DNA of 64,000 nt from Gammaproteobacteria bacterium (GCA_021773355.1 JAJFKE010000040.1:62001-126000); one strand, 5' to 3'; positions 17,578 through 27,475 are shown, counted from the first letter of the stretch. Program-made: numbers and translations. Notes: generated from the letters alone by a model not told the origin.

Positions 17578-18810
17578 TTAGGCGAATTGGGGCGAAGCGT
17601 TCAATCTTTGCCCCTTAAGCCGCATATAGAATAAAGAAAGAATAATAAGATTGATGACGCCCATGAATGAGGCGAAGGCAAAAGACCAGTTGTAGTCGCC
17701 ATTCATGTCGAAGAACAGACCACCAAAGAACCCGCCTAATCCCATTCCGCCCCAGCCAAAAAAAGAAGTCATGCTCATGGCCCGGGCGGAGAATCTCGCG
17801 GATACCATCATCCTGACGCACACCAGGATACTGGACATCACTCCCGAATAAGTGAAACCAAAAAATACAGCAAGCAGATAAAGTCCTGCCACATAATCGA
17901 TGTGAGGAAACCAAAATACTGATAGTGTTTGCCCGGCTGACATTATTATGTAGGTAGGTAAGGCACCAATAACATCACCTAGCTTGCCCCCCATGATTCG
18001 TCCTGCACCACCGGCCAACATTAATACCAATAAAACACTGGTCGCAAATTCCAGGGAATAATTCGCATCTGTAAGCATTGGAACCAAATGAACAATCGGT
18101 ACTGACATGCAATTGCAGCAAAACATCACGGCAAAAGACATCCATATGACAACTTCTTTTTCAGACAAGGGGAAATGTCTCACTTCACTTTGTGGAGCAG
18201 TACGCGCTTTTTCTCGCCTTGGCGATTCGCGAACCAGGAATGCAATGGGTAAAGCAATAACCACATAAGACATGGCCATCGCCTGATATGCCCACTGCCA
18301 ACCGTGACTGCTTATTGCCAACCCAGCAAGATAAGGCACAACTCCCTGCCCTATAGCACCACCTGAAGCGGTAATCCCCAACGCAAGTCCCGGATTGTGG
18401 CGAAACCAAAATCCTACATTGGCAAATAATGGCGTAGATGCCATGGCATTACCAAAAGCACCGAATAAAAAATAGAAGGCGTAAAATTGAAAGAGGCTGG
18501 TCAGTGAACTCAACATGAAAAGGCTAAACGACATGGTCAAGGCGGCAATCACGCCGAACCATCTGGAACCAAATCGATCTGCCACATAACCCCACAGTAT
18601 TCCAAATAGCGCCGACGAAAACGCGATTGCGGTATACCCTAAAGAAGTTTCCGCCCTGCCCCAGCCAAATTCCAAGGACAACGGTTTAAGAAACACCGAG
18701 ATAGCGCCAAGCGCTCCGAATGACAATCCACTCAACATGAAAACTACAAACACCATTAACCAGCCATAGGCTGGGTCTTTTTCAGAATCTATTGCTGGGA
18801 CTGAATTCAT
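17578..18810 (-). CDS. MFS transporter, monocarboxylate/oxalate-formate antiporter-like
   Basis: A 410-residue protein with about 12 hydrophobic segments in two halves separated by a charged central loop (RESPRREKARTAPQSEVRH). The signature loop between helices 2 and 3 reads GYVADRFGSRW. Helix 1 and its surroundings (GWLMVFVVFMLSGLSFGALGAISVFLKPL) resemble monocarboxylate or oxalate/formate type carriers. It sits in the inner membrane. The substrate is not deducible; no catabolic enzyme is adjacent. The start codon has no strong ribosome site within ten bases, so the exact start is moderately uncertain. Confidence 0.85.
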   Translation of the reverse strand: MNSVPAIDSEKDPAYGWLMVFVVFMLSGLSFGALGAISVFLKPLSLEFGWGRAETSLGYTAIAFSSALFGILWGYVADRFGSRWFGVIAALTMSFSLFMLSSLTSLFQFYAFYFLFGAFGNAMASTPLFANVGFWFRHNPGLALGITASGGAIGQGVVPYLAGLAISSHGWQWAYQAMAMSYVVIALPIAFLVRESPRREKARTAPQSEVRHFPLSEKEVVIWMSFAVMFCCNCMSVPIVHLVPMLTDANYSLEFATSVLLVLMLAGGAGRIMGGKLGDVIGALPTYIIMSAGQTLSVFWFPHIDYVAGLYLLAVFFGFTYSGVMSSILVCVRMMVSARFSARAMSMTSFFGWGGMGLGGFFGGLFFDMNGDYNWSFAFASFMGVINLIILSLFYMRLKGQRLNASPQFA

Positions 18811-19159
18811 ATTGAGGCCATTGTTTGCTACTGAGTAAAAATGTAGCAGGGTTTGAAAGTCTTGGACTAGTTTGCGGATTGAAGCACGGGCGGCTTCGGC
18901 AACAGATCTAGAGCCGATTTATAGCACGCTAAGATCTCATAGATTGAAATGCTGTAGCAATTAACCATTCAGCCATATTGCCTATTGAAATTCACAGTGT
19001 CACTGATTCGTTTTTGCTCTTGGTACAACGCTCTTTAGGATCTACTTTCGAATCAATCTGCTCATATCTAGATGAAGAGAAACAGTACGAGATATTTTAA
19101 GGTGAGAATTAGCCAGATCAATCTTTTACCCTCTGACCGAAAACGTAACACTATTTATT
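18811..19159. other. Intergenic region, nothing distinct
   Basis: About 350 bases between the MFS start and the end of the ankyrin gene. It should contain the MFS promoter and the 3' end of the ankyrin transcript. I see no terminator hairpin, RNA gene or credible coding frame. Confidence 0.5.
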
Positions 19160-20548
19160 CTATTCAACTGCACCTGCTGCCAACAAAAATTTCACCACGG
19201 ACTCGTAGCGTCGTGATTTTGCGAAGTCCAAAGCAGATTGGCCTTCGGCATTTTTCAAATTTAGATCGACTCCGGCTTGAACAGCAATTTCTGCTGACTG
19301 CAGTATAAACATCTCACGGTCGCGACCAAGTTGACCGGCACGACGTTCCGGGGTGCCCCAGCTAATTCTTAAACGGCGATGGCCCATGCCGATCGCCGCC
19401 ATTAACAAGCTTATCTCACCCTCATCCTGGATGAAGTTTTCTCCGAGCCGCTGCGCCGGGTAGCTGAGATTGTTAACCGCCTGTGGATTGGCTCCTGCTT
19501 TAAGCAAAGCTTGCATGATCTGTGGTTCGGCGAATCTGGCGGCTAACCATAGAGGGGTAGAGCCGATAAGCGCGTCGTGGAAATTGTAATCTGTCGATTG
19601 CCTCTCGGCTGGGGTTCCACGCTCAACCAACAGCTCAGTATCTGCCTTGTGGGCCAATAACACATTCACCGCGTCGAGATTGCCACGCAGTACTGCCGCA
19701 TGTAATGCAGTGTGACCACTGGCAGCGGAATCCGCGTCCGCACCCTTGTCCAACAGAAATTGTAACAACTCGGCATTGCCGCCATGCACCGCCATGATAG
19801 CTGGGCTGGTGCCGAAGGCAGAGAGCATGTTGACGTCACTACCGGCCTCTACCAAGAGCTGAGCCGATTGCAGATCACCAGATCTGGCTGCGAACATTAA
19901 CGCTGTATTGCCACCCTGTTCTACCCAGAACTTGTAAGCAGGGTGGCTGTCCTGCTCTTTTTCAGATTTCACATATTGACTGCGAACCAGGGAGCGCGCA
20001 TTGGTATCGGCACCGTATTCCAACAACGCCGCTACCACATCGGAGCGCCCTTGCCCTGCCGCCCACATCAGTGCAGTCTGTTGGCGAGTAACGGCCGCAT
20101 TGGGATCGGCACCGGCCTGCAGTAGCAGTCGTACAACATCAGCGTTGCCTGCCTGGGAAGCCGTCATCACAATGGTTTCACCGGAGAGCAATGCGATGGA
20201 TGGGTCGGCTCCCGCCTGCAGCAAGCTGCGAACCACGTCGGCGTTTCCATTTTCGGCTGCCAACCAAAGGGGCGTAACACCAAGGTCGGTGGTGGCATTG
20301 ACGTTGGCACCCGCCGCGATCAGCTGCTGCACGCCGTCAACACTGTCGTGGTAACTGGCCCAATGCAGGGCCGAGCTACCATCGCCATAGATTGCGTTAG
20401 CATTAACACCATCCTCTAACAGAGTTTGCAAGCCTTGCCAGTTAGCATTCTTGGCCATACTCACGACAGGAGGCATATTCTGAGCAAAAGCCTGTACCGC
20501 AAACAGAGCGGTGCCTATCAGAAGCAGCCTTTGCCAATTAGTATTCAT
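19160..20548 (-). CDS. Secreted ankyrin-repeat protein
   Basis: A 462-residue protein with a signal peptide (MNTNWQRLLLIGTALFAVQAFAQ). About ten ankyrin repeats run from residue 30 onward, visible as recurrent G-x-TPLWLAAENGNADVV-x-LLQAGAD units and the variants SALHWASYHDSVDGVQQLIAAGANVNA and TALMWAAGQGRSDVVAALLEYGADTNA. A last repeat lies at the C-terminus (NAEGQSALDFAKSRRYESVVKFLLAAG). Two insertions (about 180-205 and 340-400) break the regularity. Ankyrin repeats bind protein partners; export points to the periplasm. It is last in line after the DUF1552 and DUF1592 genes on the same strand, which suggests it partners with them. Confidence 0.9.
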   Translation of the reverse strand: MNTNWQRLLLIGTALFAVQAFAQNMPPVVSMAKNANWQGLQTLLEDGVNANAIYGDGSSALHWASYHDSVDGVQQLIAAGANVNATTDLGVTPLWLAAENGNADVVRSLLQAGADPSIALLSGETIVMTASQAGNADVVRLLLQAGADPNAAVTRQQTALMWAAGQGRSDVVAALLEYGADTNARSLVRSQYVKSEKEQDSHPAYKFWVEQGGNTALMFAARSGDLQSAQLLVEAGSDVNMLSAFGTSPAIMAVHGGNAELLQFLLDKGADADSAASGHTALHAAVLRGNLDAVNVLLAHKADTELLVERGTPAERQSTDYNFHDALIGSTPLWLAARFAEPQIMQALLKAGANPQAVNNLSYPAQRLGENFIQDEGEISLLMAAIGMGHRRLRISWGTPERRAGQLGRDREMFILQSAEIAVQAGVDLNLKNAEGQSALDFAKSRRYESVVKFLLAAGAVE

Positions 20549-20603
20549 TACCTATCGCGTACCTGTGGTCTATTGCTGGTCTTTGCTATTACTAGTACTA
20601 CCA

Positions 20604-21938
20604 TTAGTAGATTGGTAGAGGTTCTGTACTGCCACCTATGCTGTCCACAGGAAACTTAAATCGATCCATTAGCGTCAGGTGAAGATCCGCCATGGTAGGC
20701 TGGTGCGTATACTGAATATGCTCACCGCCATGCAGCCAACCTGCTCCGCCGCCCATTAGCAACAAGGGTAGATTGTCGCCTGCGTGGACCGTGCTATTGG
20801 AAATTCCCGCACCGTAGAGAATAGTCATATTGTCCAATAGCGAACCATCACCTTCAGGAATGGCCGCAAGCTTGTCTAGATAATTGGCAAACAGCTGCGT
20901 GTGGTAACTATTTATCCTGGACATCTTTTCCACTAGCTGCGGATTGTTATTATGGTGAGACAGCGGATGGTGGGCATCAGGCACATCGATCTGAGGATAG
21001 GGTCGTGCGCTCTGCTCCTTACTCATCATAAAAGTGATAACACGGGTCAGGTCTGTCTGCAGTGCAAGCACCTGCAGATCCTGCATGATCTCCATATGAT
21101 CTTCGAACACCGCGGGCACCCCTGCCGGTTGATCCAATTCCGGCAGAGTCAGATCGATCTGTTCTTCGGCTTTCTGAATGCGTCGTTCAATATTACGTAC
21201 AGATTCTGTGTAACTCTCTACCAGATGTCGGTCGGAACTACCTAAACTGCGTTCCAGACTTGATAACTTATCGGCTACCGCATCGAGGATACTGCTCTGC
21301 TGTCGCAGTCTTACTTCCCGTGCATCCTTCGCAGTACTGCCACTATCACCAAACAGTCGTTCAAAAACTGCGCGCGGATTGTGCTCAGTGGGCAAGGGAT
21401 CAGTCGCACTGCGCCAGGACAGAGTATGGGTGTAGACACAGCTGAGATTAACTGTGCAGGCACCAGCCAGTGCTGGCGCATCCATAGAGAGTTCCAGCGA
21501 GGACAGCTGAGTCTCTTTGCCAAGCTGTTTGGCAAGCATCTGGTCTACCGACTCACCGGCAAGGATTTCAACTTCGTTTTTGCCGCCTCTGGTGACACCA
21601 GTCAGGAACGAGCCTCCGGCACCGGCGTGGGCAAGATTCCAGTTGGCCTTAAGACCAGACAGTAGCAGCATCTTTTCACGGTAGGCAGCCAAGGGCTGAA
21701 GAATTGGCGTCATTTCGAAATCGCGACCAACCGTGCTCGGCAACCAGTAATCCATTGCCATACCATTCGGCACATACACGGTCTGAAAACGATGAACAGG
21801 TGCCACTGTGGCGGCAAACGCCGGAGTCATGGCATCCAGAAACGGCAGAGCAAGAGCTGCACCGGTACCGCGCAGCATGGCGCGACGTGAAATTGCCTTG
21901 CCGGTGCTGATATTCACTGTTCGAGTCTTATTCTTCAT
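20604..21938 (-). CDS. DUF1552 family secreted protein (Tat signal)
   Basis: A 444-residue protein with a twin-arginine signal (ISRRAMLRGTGAALALPFLDA), indicating folded export. The mature part has marks of the DUF1552 family: FQTVYVPNGMAMDYWLP, LLLSGLKANWN, HAGAGGSFLTG, DQMLAKQLG and a late LLDNMTILYGAGISNSTVHAGDNLPLLLMGGG that resembles DUF1501/alkaline-phosphatase-like active regions. The function is not established. Such genes typically stand directly after a DUF1592/DUF1588 cytochrome-like gene, as here, 86 bases upstream on the same strand. Confidence 0.88.
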   Translation of the reverse strand: MKNKTRTVNISTGKAISRRAMLRGTGAALALPFLDAMTPAFAATVAPVHRFQTVYVPNGMAMDYWLPSTVGRDFEMTPILQPLAAYREKMLLLSGLKANWNLAHAGAGGSFLTGVTRGGKNEVEILAGESVDQMLAKQLGKETQLSSLELSMDAPALAGACTVNLSCVYTHTLSWRSATDPLPTEHNPRAVFERLFGDSGSTAKDAREVRLRQQSSILDAVADKLSSLERSLGSSDRHLVESYTESVRNIERRIQKAEEQIDLTLPELDQPAGVPAVFEDHMEIMQDLQVLALQTDLTRVITFMMSKEQSARPYPQIDVPDAHHPLSHHNNNPQLVEKMSRINSYHTQLFANYLDKLAAIPEGDGSLLDNMTILYGAGISNSTVHAGDNLPLLLMGGGAGWLHGGEHIQYTHQPTMADLHLTLMDRFKFPVDSIGGSTEPLPIY

Positions 21939-22024
21939 CTTGTTTCACCCCATTGTGTGAAATCGTTAATGGCTAAATGTAACACCGCGGCCGGACAAAA
22001 TCTTCGTTAACATAGGTGTCCGCA

Positions 22025-24550
22025 TCAGTCAGCTTTAGCACCTTCATCTCTGCCTATCACTATTTCGGCTACTTGCTGCGGCGCTCTACTCATGGTGAAG
22101 GCCGGGCTCTGGACTATGCCTAATATCAATGAAGACCAACTGTAGTCTCGATCTGCGGCCTGCCGCACGATTTCTCGAATGGTGGGCTGATCGTAATATT
22201 CGACGCGACGGCCTAGTGCATAGGTCATTAGCTTTTCTGTCAAGGTGTGGGCGAATCGATCGGGCCTGTCCAACATCCAGTCACGCAGATCGGCAAAACC
22301 GCTAAACTCGACACCACCGGGATAGTTCCCTGCTGCATCTACAGGATTGCCGACTTCATCGAATTCACGCCAGGCACCAATAACGTCAAAGTTTTCCAGG
22401 GCAAAACCCAGCGGATCTATTACCGTGTGACAGGTTGAGCAAATCGGATCTGCTCTGTGTCTGGCCAATCGTTCGCGAATCGAAGTAGGCATCTCCCCTG
22501 CTTCCGCATCTGGAAGAATAGGAACATTGGGCGGCGGCGGAGGTGGCGGTGTGCCAAGTATATTGTCCAGTAACCACTTTCCTCTGAGTACCGGTGAGGT
22601 TCGACCAGGATAGGATGTAACTGTCAGCAGCGCTCCCTGAGATAATAGTCCGCCGCGCTGGTCGGTGTTTGGCAAGATCGCTTTGCGAAAACGACTGCCA
22701 TAGATGCCATCTACCCCATAGTGGGTTGCAAGACGCTCATTCATAAAGCTGTAATTTGCGCCCAGCAGCTCCATAACGCTGGCATCGGTTTTAATAGTCT
22801 CGGCAACAAACATCTGAGATTCTTTGGCGAAGGCCTCGATCAAACTCATATCGTATTCAGGGAATAGCACCGTATTGATTTGCACTTCATCAAGGCGCCG
22901 CAGATTTAACCACTGTGCCGCGAAGTCCTCGACCAGGGTTTCCACGCCGCGCGAATCGGCCAACATGCGTTGCACCTGTTGCTGATAAATCTGCGGATCG
23001 GACAGTCGGTTCTGCTCTGCCAGGTCCAACAAAATCTCGTCCGGAGCACTGCTCCAGAGAAAAAAGGCAAGGCGCGACGCCAGCTCCAGATCACTGAGAT
23101 TGAAAGTTTCATTGGGCCCTAGCTGTACTGGATCCTTATAACGCCGAATTAAAAAATCTGGATCACTGAGCATGAACTCCAGTGCAAACTGAATACCCGC
23201 ATCGAAACTGCTGCCCATCTCACGACCGCGATTAAAGAATTCGAGTAGCAATTCCCTGTCACTATCATTAATCGGTCGGCGATAGGCCTGGTGCGCCAGC
23301 CGGGAAAGAATATCGGTTGCGCAGGCATTTTCCTCAGCCTGTTGCTCTGGGCGACAGGAGAAAATTCGCTGCTGGCTGGGAGAATCTTCGGCGTTGCTAA
23401 CAGTATCAAAAGGCCCGGCTATTTCCACTGCATGCACTTTCTGATACGCTAAATAAGCTTCAGAATTTGCCGGTAATCTACCGCCTTGTCTGGGCTGTGG
23501 AATGCCTTCAGGTTCAATCTGCTGTCTAACAAAGGACACCGATACCTGTCGTGGTCCGGCCTGCACCGGTACGCGTACTTCCAAACCTTCGCTGGCCTGG
23601 TAGAGCATATACTGCTCCCAATCGATACTGCCAGGCTCACCGGTACCGGTGAAACTCAATGGCGAGGGCGTGCCGGGAGCATCGCCACCGATCTCAAACC
23701 TCTCCAGTAAGCGACCGTCCAGACGTACCTCGAGTAGCTGCGCCCATCCCAGGCCTTTAACATAATCCTGGTAGTTGGTTTCCATCTTAATGCTGATCGA
23801 GTATTCGCCGTCTGCCGGGAAATGATGCGAAACCGCGATGCCGCCACGAGAACCAAAGGGCATGTCGTCATTCTGACGCCAGTCCTGACTCATATAGAGA
23901 GGAATCTCGTAAGTACTTATGCTGGGTTTTGGGGGTAGACCAGTGGCCAGGCGAGTAACTTCGCGTGCCACCGACATATAACGTTCCATATGTGAGGTGG
24001 AAAAGGGAAGTGAAGCCGCAATATTATCGAAGCTGCCATCGGCCGTAGGATCTCCAGGCAACAGGCCCATTACATCGACATCGATTCCTAACAATTCATT
24101 GATGGTGTTATTGTATTCGTAGCGATTCATCCGGTGCACCGGAGAAATTCGGCCCGGGTCTGGATTGGCGGCCCAGGCCTGATCCAGTTCGGATTCCAAC
24201 CATGTCGTCATCTTGCCGTAGGTTTCAAATTCTGGACGCGGCATACCCGATGGGGGCATCATGTGCGCCCGTAGTTTCTTGACCACTTTCTCTAAGGATT
24301 CGGCATGGTTTCCGGGATTGGTGAAGTCCACGCTCTGCAGGGAAAAATCGGCGGTAGCAAAGCTGTCGTTGTGGCAGGCAAGGCAGTAACTATTCACCAC
24401 CTGCTGCATATCGCTGGCGCCGAAGCTTTGATCCGGGGAGGAGGCTCCGTTGACTGGCTTCAGAGAGGGCAATATGCCGAACGAAGCAAGCGCCACAGCC
24501 AGCATTAGCAAGCCGCCAGAGCCAAGCCAAAGACTGCGTTTTGCGTTCAT
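22025..24550 (-). CDS. DUF1587/1592/1588/1585 multidomain protein with haem c motif
   Basis: An 841-residue protein with an N-terminal membrane or signal segment and a Planctomycete-type cytochrome c segment (SYCLACHNDSF, Cys 56, Cys 59, His 60). DUF1587 (INELLGIDVDVMGLLPGD), DUF1595 (LAHQAYRRPINDSDRELL), DUF1592 (LASRLAFFLWSSAPDE), DUF1588 (RGGLLSQGALLTVTSYPGRTSPV, then CSTCHTVIDPLGFALENFD) and DUF1585 (LTEKLMTYALGRRVEYYD) follow in the usual order. The second CxxCH sits in DUF1588. It is presumably a periplasmic redox or surface protein; no reaction is established. It heads a same-strand set with DUF1552 and ankyrin genes. Confidence 0.9.
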   Translation of the reverse strand: MNAKRSLWLGSGGLLMLAVALASFGILPSLKPVNGASSPDQSFGASDMQQVVNSYCLACHNDSFATADFSLQSVDFTNPGNHAESLEKVVKKLRAHMMPPSGMPRPEFETYGKMTTWLESELDQAWAANPDPGRISPVHRMNRYEYNNTINELLGIDVDVMGLLPGDPTADGSFDNIAASLPFSTSHMERYMSVAREVTRLATGLPPKPSISTYEIPLYMSQDWRQNDDMPFGSRGGIAVSHHFPADGEYSISIKMETNYQDYVKGLGWAQLLEVRLDGRLLERFEIGGDAPGTPSPLSFTGTGEPGSIDWEQYMLYQASEGLEVRVPVQAGPRQVSVSFVRQQIEPEGIPQPRQGGRLPANSEAYLAYQKVHAVEIAGPFDTVSNAEDSPSQQRIFSCRPEQQAEENACATDILSRLAHQAYRRPINDSDRELLLEFFNRGREMGSSFDAGIQFALEFMLSDPDFLIRRYKDPVQLGPNETFNLSDLELASRLAFFLWSSAPDEILLDLAEQNRLSDPQIYQQQVQRMLADSRGVETLVEDFAAQWLNLRRLDEVQINTVLFPEYDMSLIEAFAKESQMFVAETIKTDASVMELLGANYSFMNERLATHYGVDGIYGSRFRKAILPNTDQRGGLLSQGALLTVTSYPGRTSPVLRGKWLLDNILGTPPPPPPPNVPILPDAEAGEMPTSIRERLARHRADPICSTCHTVIDPLGFALENFDVIGAWREFDEVGNPVDAAGNYPGGVEFSGFADLRDWMLDRPDRFAHTLTEKLMTYALGRRVEYYDQPTIREIVRQAADRDYSWSSLILGIVQSPAFTMSRAPQQVAEIVIGRDEGAKAD

Positions 24551-24778
24551 ATTGAGCGCCTGTACAGAGCCAATATATTGTTTTTTATCAAAGGGTTAAT
24601 GCGCATATGGCTTGCTCGCCAAGTATTATTGATCTAATTGTCAGGCATATATTCCGGGGCTTGCCGCACGGTTCTATTCCCCTGCGTCTGCGTCAGCTAG
24701 AGGCTATATCACCTGTGCCGCACAACAGCCTATCGTATACTGCGAATGCAATAGATTCCATACCGTAGTGAGAATAAG

Positions 24779-25099
24779 ATGAAGGAAGCAAACGGCAGTG
24801 ATCTTGAGATACTCAGGCAAAAACTCAATCTGGAGACCACTAAAATCAGGTGGGGTCTGCTGGATCACTATCAGCAACAGGACTCGGTGATTGAAGTGAC
24901 GAAGCAATTGGACTTAATTGACGTGGCTTGCGAATTTGTTCGCGACAATCGAGTTCAGGTGAAAACCTGGCTGGATCAGCTATTGATCAACAAGGTGAGC
25001 AATGCGCAGGCCCAAGTTTGGAAGGCGGAAGATCGAGAAATTTGGGCCGTGGTGGTGGCACCCTGGGCCTTGGTACAGGATTCAGAAAAAGAAGAATAG
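24779..25099 (+). CDS. DUF2288 family protein
   Basis: A 106-residue cytosolic protein. The sequence LRQKLNLETTKIRW, LDLIDVACEFVRDN and AQVWKAEDREIWAVVVAPWALVQ matches the DUF2288 pattern as I remember it, including length. The function of the family is not known to me. The ATG lacks a strong ribosome site (GAGAATAAG). The gene stands alone and is transcribed away from the DUF1592 gene. Confidence 0.85.
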   Translation: MKEANGSDLEILRQKLNLETTKIRWGLLDHYQQQDSVIEVTKQLDLIDVACEFVRDNRVQVKTWLDQLLINKVSNAQAQVWKAEDREIWAVVVAPWALVQDSEKEE

Positions 25100-25169
25100 C
25101 TTAAGCACCCCGATAATGCTGATCAAATATCCCTAATGCTCCTGATCTCGGAAATCTCAACCAGTTTAA

Positions 25170-25541
25170 CTAGTTCAGATCGGGTTGCGGGATAAATACC
25201 GTTCCATCTTCAAAAACTATTTCCTGCAGATACATAGTGTATTGCCGGCGCCCTTTGCGGCCAGTCGCCTTAACCATCGACCCGACTTTCAAGCGCTCCA
25301 TTGATACCCCTTGCCTTTCGAGTGTAGTTCTAGCACCAGATTCTATGAGCCAAAAAGTCTCGCTGCCCTGATCGTCGGTATTCTTTATAAGCACGGACGC
25401 ATGTGGGTTTTGAAAACGCACTCTCTCAATCACACCCTCGACAGAAATAATATCCTGTGTGAAATTCGCATTAGTGGAATGATGCGCATAAACCAGAAAT
25501 GGGATACAAAACGATGTAAGGAGAAACAGAGTCAATCTCAT
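25170..25541 (-). CDS. DUF6152 family secreted protein
   Basis: A 123-residue protein with a signal peptide ending VYAHHST, then a small beta-barrel-like domain: ISVEGVIERVRFQNPHASVLIK, FWLIESGARTTLERQGVS and VGSMVKATGRKGRR. The AHHS start followed by N-P-H after the first strand is characteristic of DUF6152 proteins, which I know only as periplasmic proteins of unknown role. Its ATG shares one base with the stop of the upstream gene (TAATG), so translation is coupled. Confidence 0.82.
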   Translation of the reverse strand: MRLTLFLLTSFCIPFLVYAHHSTNANFTQDIISVEGVIERVRFQNPHASVLIKNTDDQGSETFWLIESGARTTLERQGVSMERLKVGSMVKATGRKGRRQYTMYLQEIVFEDGTVFIPQPDLN

Positions 25542-26230
25542 TAGTTGTCTCCCTCCTTATTCTCATTCAATTCATTGAACCAATCATAGTTAGCATCGGT
25601 ACATTCATACAGGGATATTTGTAAATCGTCGGCGCGCAGTAAAAAATATTCCAGCACCAATGGCTTCTTGAATAGCGTCTCATCGATGTAAGTGTGAGTA
25701 ATATGAAGCGTATCTCCTTCCACCACCAACTCTTCGATGGTTACTGTGTTTATAGACTGAGGAATACCTCGTGATGTCCGAATATACCCTGGAGAGTGAT
25801 TTCTTGATTCGATGATAAGACGATCATCCTCATGCCGCGCAAACGAAGAACCCATCTCCTGAAAGTAGGTGCCTTCCAAGTTTTTTGTACTGGGTAATTC
25901 AGTGATCACAGAGTCATCACCCATGGGAATTTCCCTACGTAGATCGAACAATTCGTAACTTATGAGTAGGCGTTCCTCAAATTGCTCAATCTTTATTGGT
26001 GCATTGGGATTCGCCCAAATACGAGAACTACTAGCCGGTGTGCAATAGAGGCTGGGATCGTCCACCAACAGGTCATACTCATGCTGTATGCGCAGACCTT
26101 CTTCAGTTAGTAAAATTTCGCTCTCAGTCCCGGGTCCGTTGAGCACCCATATACCGGACAGATCAGGAGCGGCGTAAAGAGGTAAGGATAGAAACAGCAC
26201 CGCAGTGGAACATAATGCTCTGAAGATCAT
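25541..26230 (-). CDS. Secreted protein of unknown function, coupled to the DUF6152 gene
   Basis: A 229-residue protein with a signal peptide (MIFRALCSTAVLFLSLPLYAA). It then opens PDLSGIWVLNG, a motif shared by many small secreted proteins found beside DUF6152 genes. The rest is beta-rich, with two Cys (YCTP near residue 63 and YECTDANYDW near the end) that could form a disulfide. No named family is assigned. It is the first gene of a two-gene unit with overlapping stop and start, facing away from an XRE regulator that may control it. Confidence 0.72.
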   Translation of the reverse strand: MIFRALCSTAVLFLSLPLYAAPDLSGIWVLNGPGTESEILLTEEGLRIQHEYDLLVDDPSLYCTPASSSRIWANPNAPIKIEQFEERLLISYELFDLRREIPMGDDSVITELPSTKNLEGTYFQEMGSSFARHEDDRLIIESRNHSPGYIRTSRGIPQSINTVTIEELVVEGDTLHITHTYIDETLFKKPLVLEYFLLRADDLQISLYECTDANYDWFNELNENKEGDN

Positions 26231-26357
26231 ATCATGTGACTCCCGAAACTTTGTCAGCTAAAAATAACAGTTCTTGGCACTAATGTCGTGTCAATGCCGT
26301 GGACCTAGTAACGAAAGCGCGCAACAATTGCCTCAGGTAAGAGCTTGGAGCATCAAC

Positions 26358-26996
26358 ATGAAGATCAAGTTAAATCAAAAAGTAATTAGAGACATCAGAA
26401 CTAGCATGGGCTGGACCCAAGAGGATCTGGCCGATGCAAGCAATGTCCATACTCGTACAATTCAAAGGATAGAAAGAGATGGCGTGGCTTCAATTCAATC
26501 CTTGAATGCTTTGGCGAGAGCCTTCGGTGTGGAAGCGGCAGATTTGCAGCATGTGGATTTCGAGTTGCCGGCCAATGACTCGGTTACTGTGTCTAGTGAC
26601 GATGAGCGTATAACTACCGGAGTGAATATTAGGCCTTCGAAAGAAATTCGGCGTATTAAAGAATTTTTCCTCGTGACAAAGAGGATCGACTCTCAACTAT
26701 CTTACCGGTGGCTGGGCTGGCCGCTCCTATTCATGGGGGGGTTTCTTACAGTTAACGTGCTTTTGATGACTCAAGCGAATCTGAATAAGACAACATTGTT
26801 CTATGTTTTTTTCCCAGGCACTGCAATTGGTTTACTTTTGATGCTTTGTGGAGGATTCCTTTTACAAATATCTGAAAGAGCAACAAAAGGAAAAACTATT
26901 TTGAGAAAGGCGTCAAAATCAACGAAGTTCGGCTCCGCATCCGACACCGATTTCAATAAGAGCAACGGCAAGTTTGGTTATTCTACTATTCGATAA
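26358..26996 (+). CDS. XRE-type HTH regulator with two membrane helices
   Basis: I choose the ATG with GGAG eight bases upstream, which places the HTH at the very N-terminus; an upstream frame adds 28 unrelated residues. The product has 212 residues. Residues 1-65 form a Cro/C1-type HTH (DIRTSMGWTQEDLADASNVHTRTIQRIE), then a linker, then two hydrophobic segments (WLGWPLLFMGGFLTVNVLLM and VFFPGTAIGLLLMLCGGFLLQI) and a basic tail. It would be a DNA-binding protein tethered to the inner membrane. It is divergent from the DUF6152 pair, so control of that pair is a reasonable guess. Confidence 0.8.
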   Translation: MKIKLNQKVIRDIRTSMGWTQEDLADASNVHTRTIQRIERDGVASIQSLNALARAFGVEAADLQHVDFELPANDSVTVSSDDERITTGVNIRPSKEIRRIKEFFLVTKRIDSQLSYRWLGWPLLFMGGFLTVNVLLMTQANLNKTTLFYVFFPGTAIGLLLMLCGGFLLQISERATKGKTILRKASKSTKFGSASDTDFNKSNGKFGYSTIR

Positions 26997-27475
26997 TCGC
27001 TTACTGTATCGCATTCTCGAAATCGCCAAGCGCATCTCTGCTTGGTTGTTGCGACATTACTACCGCTGCCAGCTGTTTCACAAATCTGATCAGGGCCGTG
27101 TGCCAAACGCACCACCTCAACTGCAATCCCCAGCACTGCACCGGTCATTACCAGCAATAGAATCGAAATAAACGGTGACGGTATAGCCAAAAGCCCGAGC
27201 CTTTCTAATCAAGCCTAATAACTGAGTAAATATCGCTCACCCGATTGCTTGTCATCATTCTTACAGCGCGGAGGCTGAGAACTCCGCTTAAAAACTAAGA
27301 ACTGGGAAGCTAAGGGCCAAAAAACTAACCATTTATACCCCTATATATCCATTCGGCACCTAGCTCTCTTCACGACTAATGATGTTGATATATTGAGGTT
27401 GTTCGACTTGACGATGCTCGCGTCGTACTTCCTTCTTCATTCTATATCTATGCATCTAGCCAAAAGGAATTTCTA
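26997..27475. other. Intergenic region, no firm feature
   Basis: About 480 bases. A minus-strand frame from a TTG at 27190 down to 26978 encodes one hydrophobic stretch (ISILLLVMTGAVLGIAVEVV) but has a weak ribosome site and a low-complexity end, so I leave it uncalled. GGAGGCTGAGAACTCCG near 27270-27287 forms a small GC-rich hairpin. No tRNA or repeat is seen. Confidence 0.4.

Noticed and set aside
24551..24778. CRISPR-like or tandem repeats in the intergenic region before the DUF2288 gene
   Set aside because: No repeated units are seen; the bases look unique.
26978..27190. Minus-strand 70-residue frame with one hydrophobic stretch
   Set aside because: TTG start with a weak ribosome site, an implausible Cys/Arg-rich end, and it overlaps the end of the XRE gene. 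It could be revisited if conserved.
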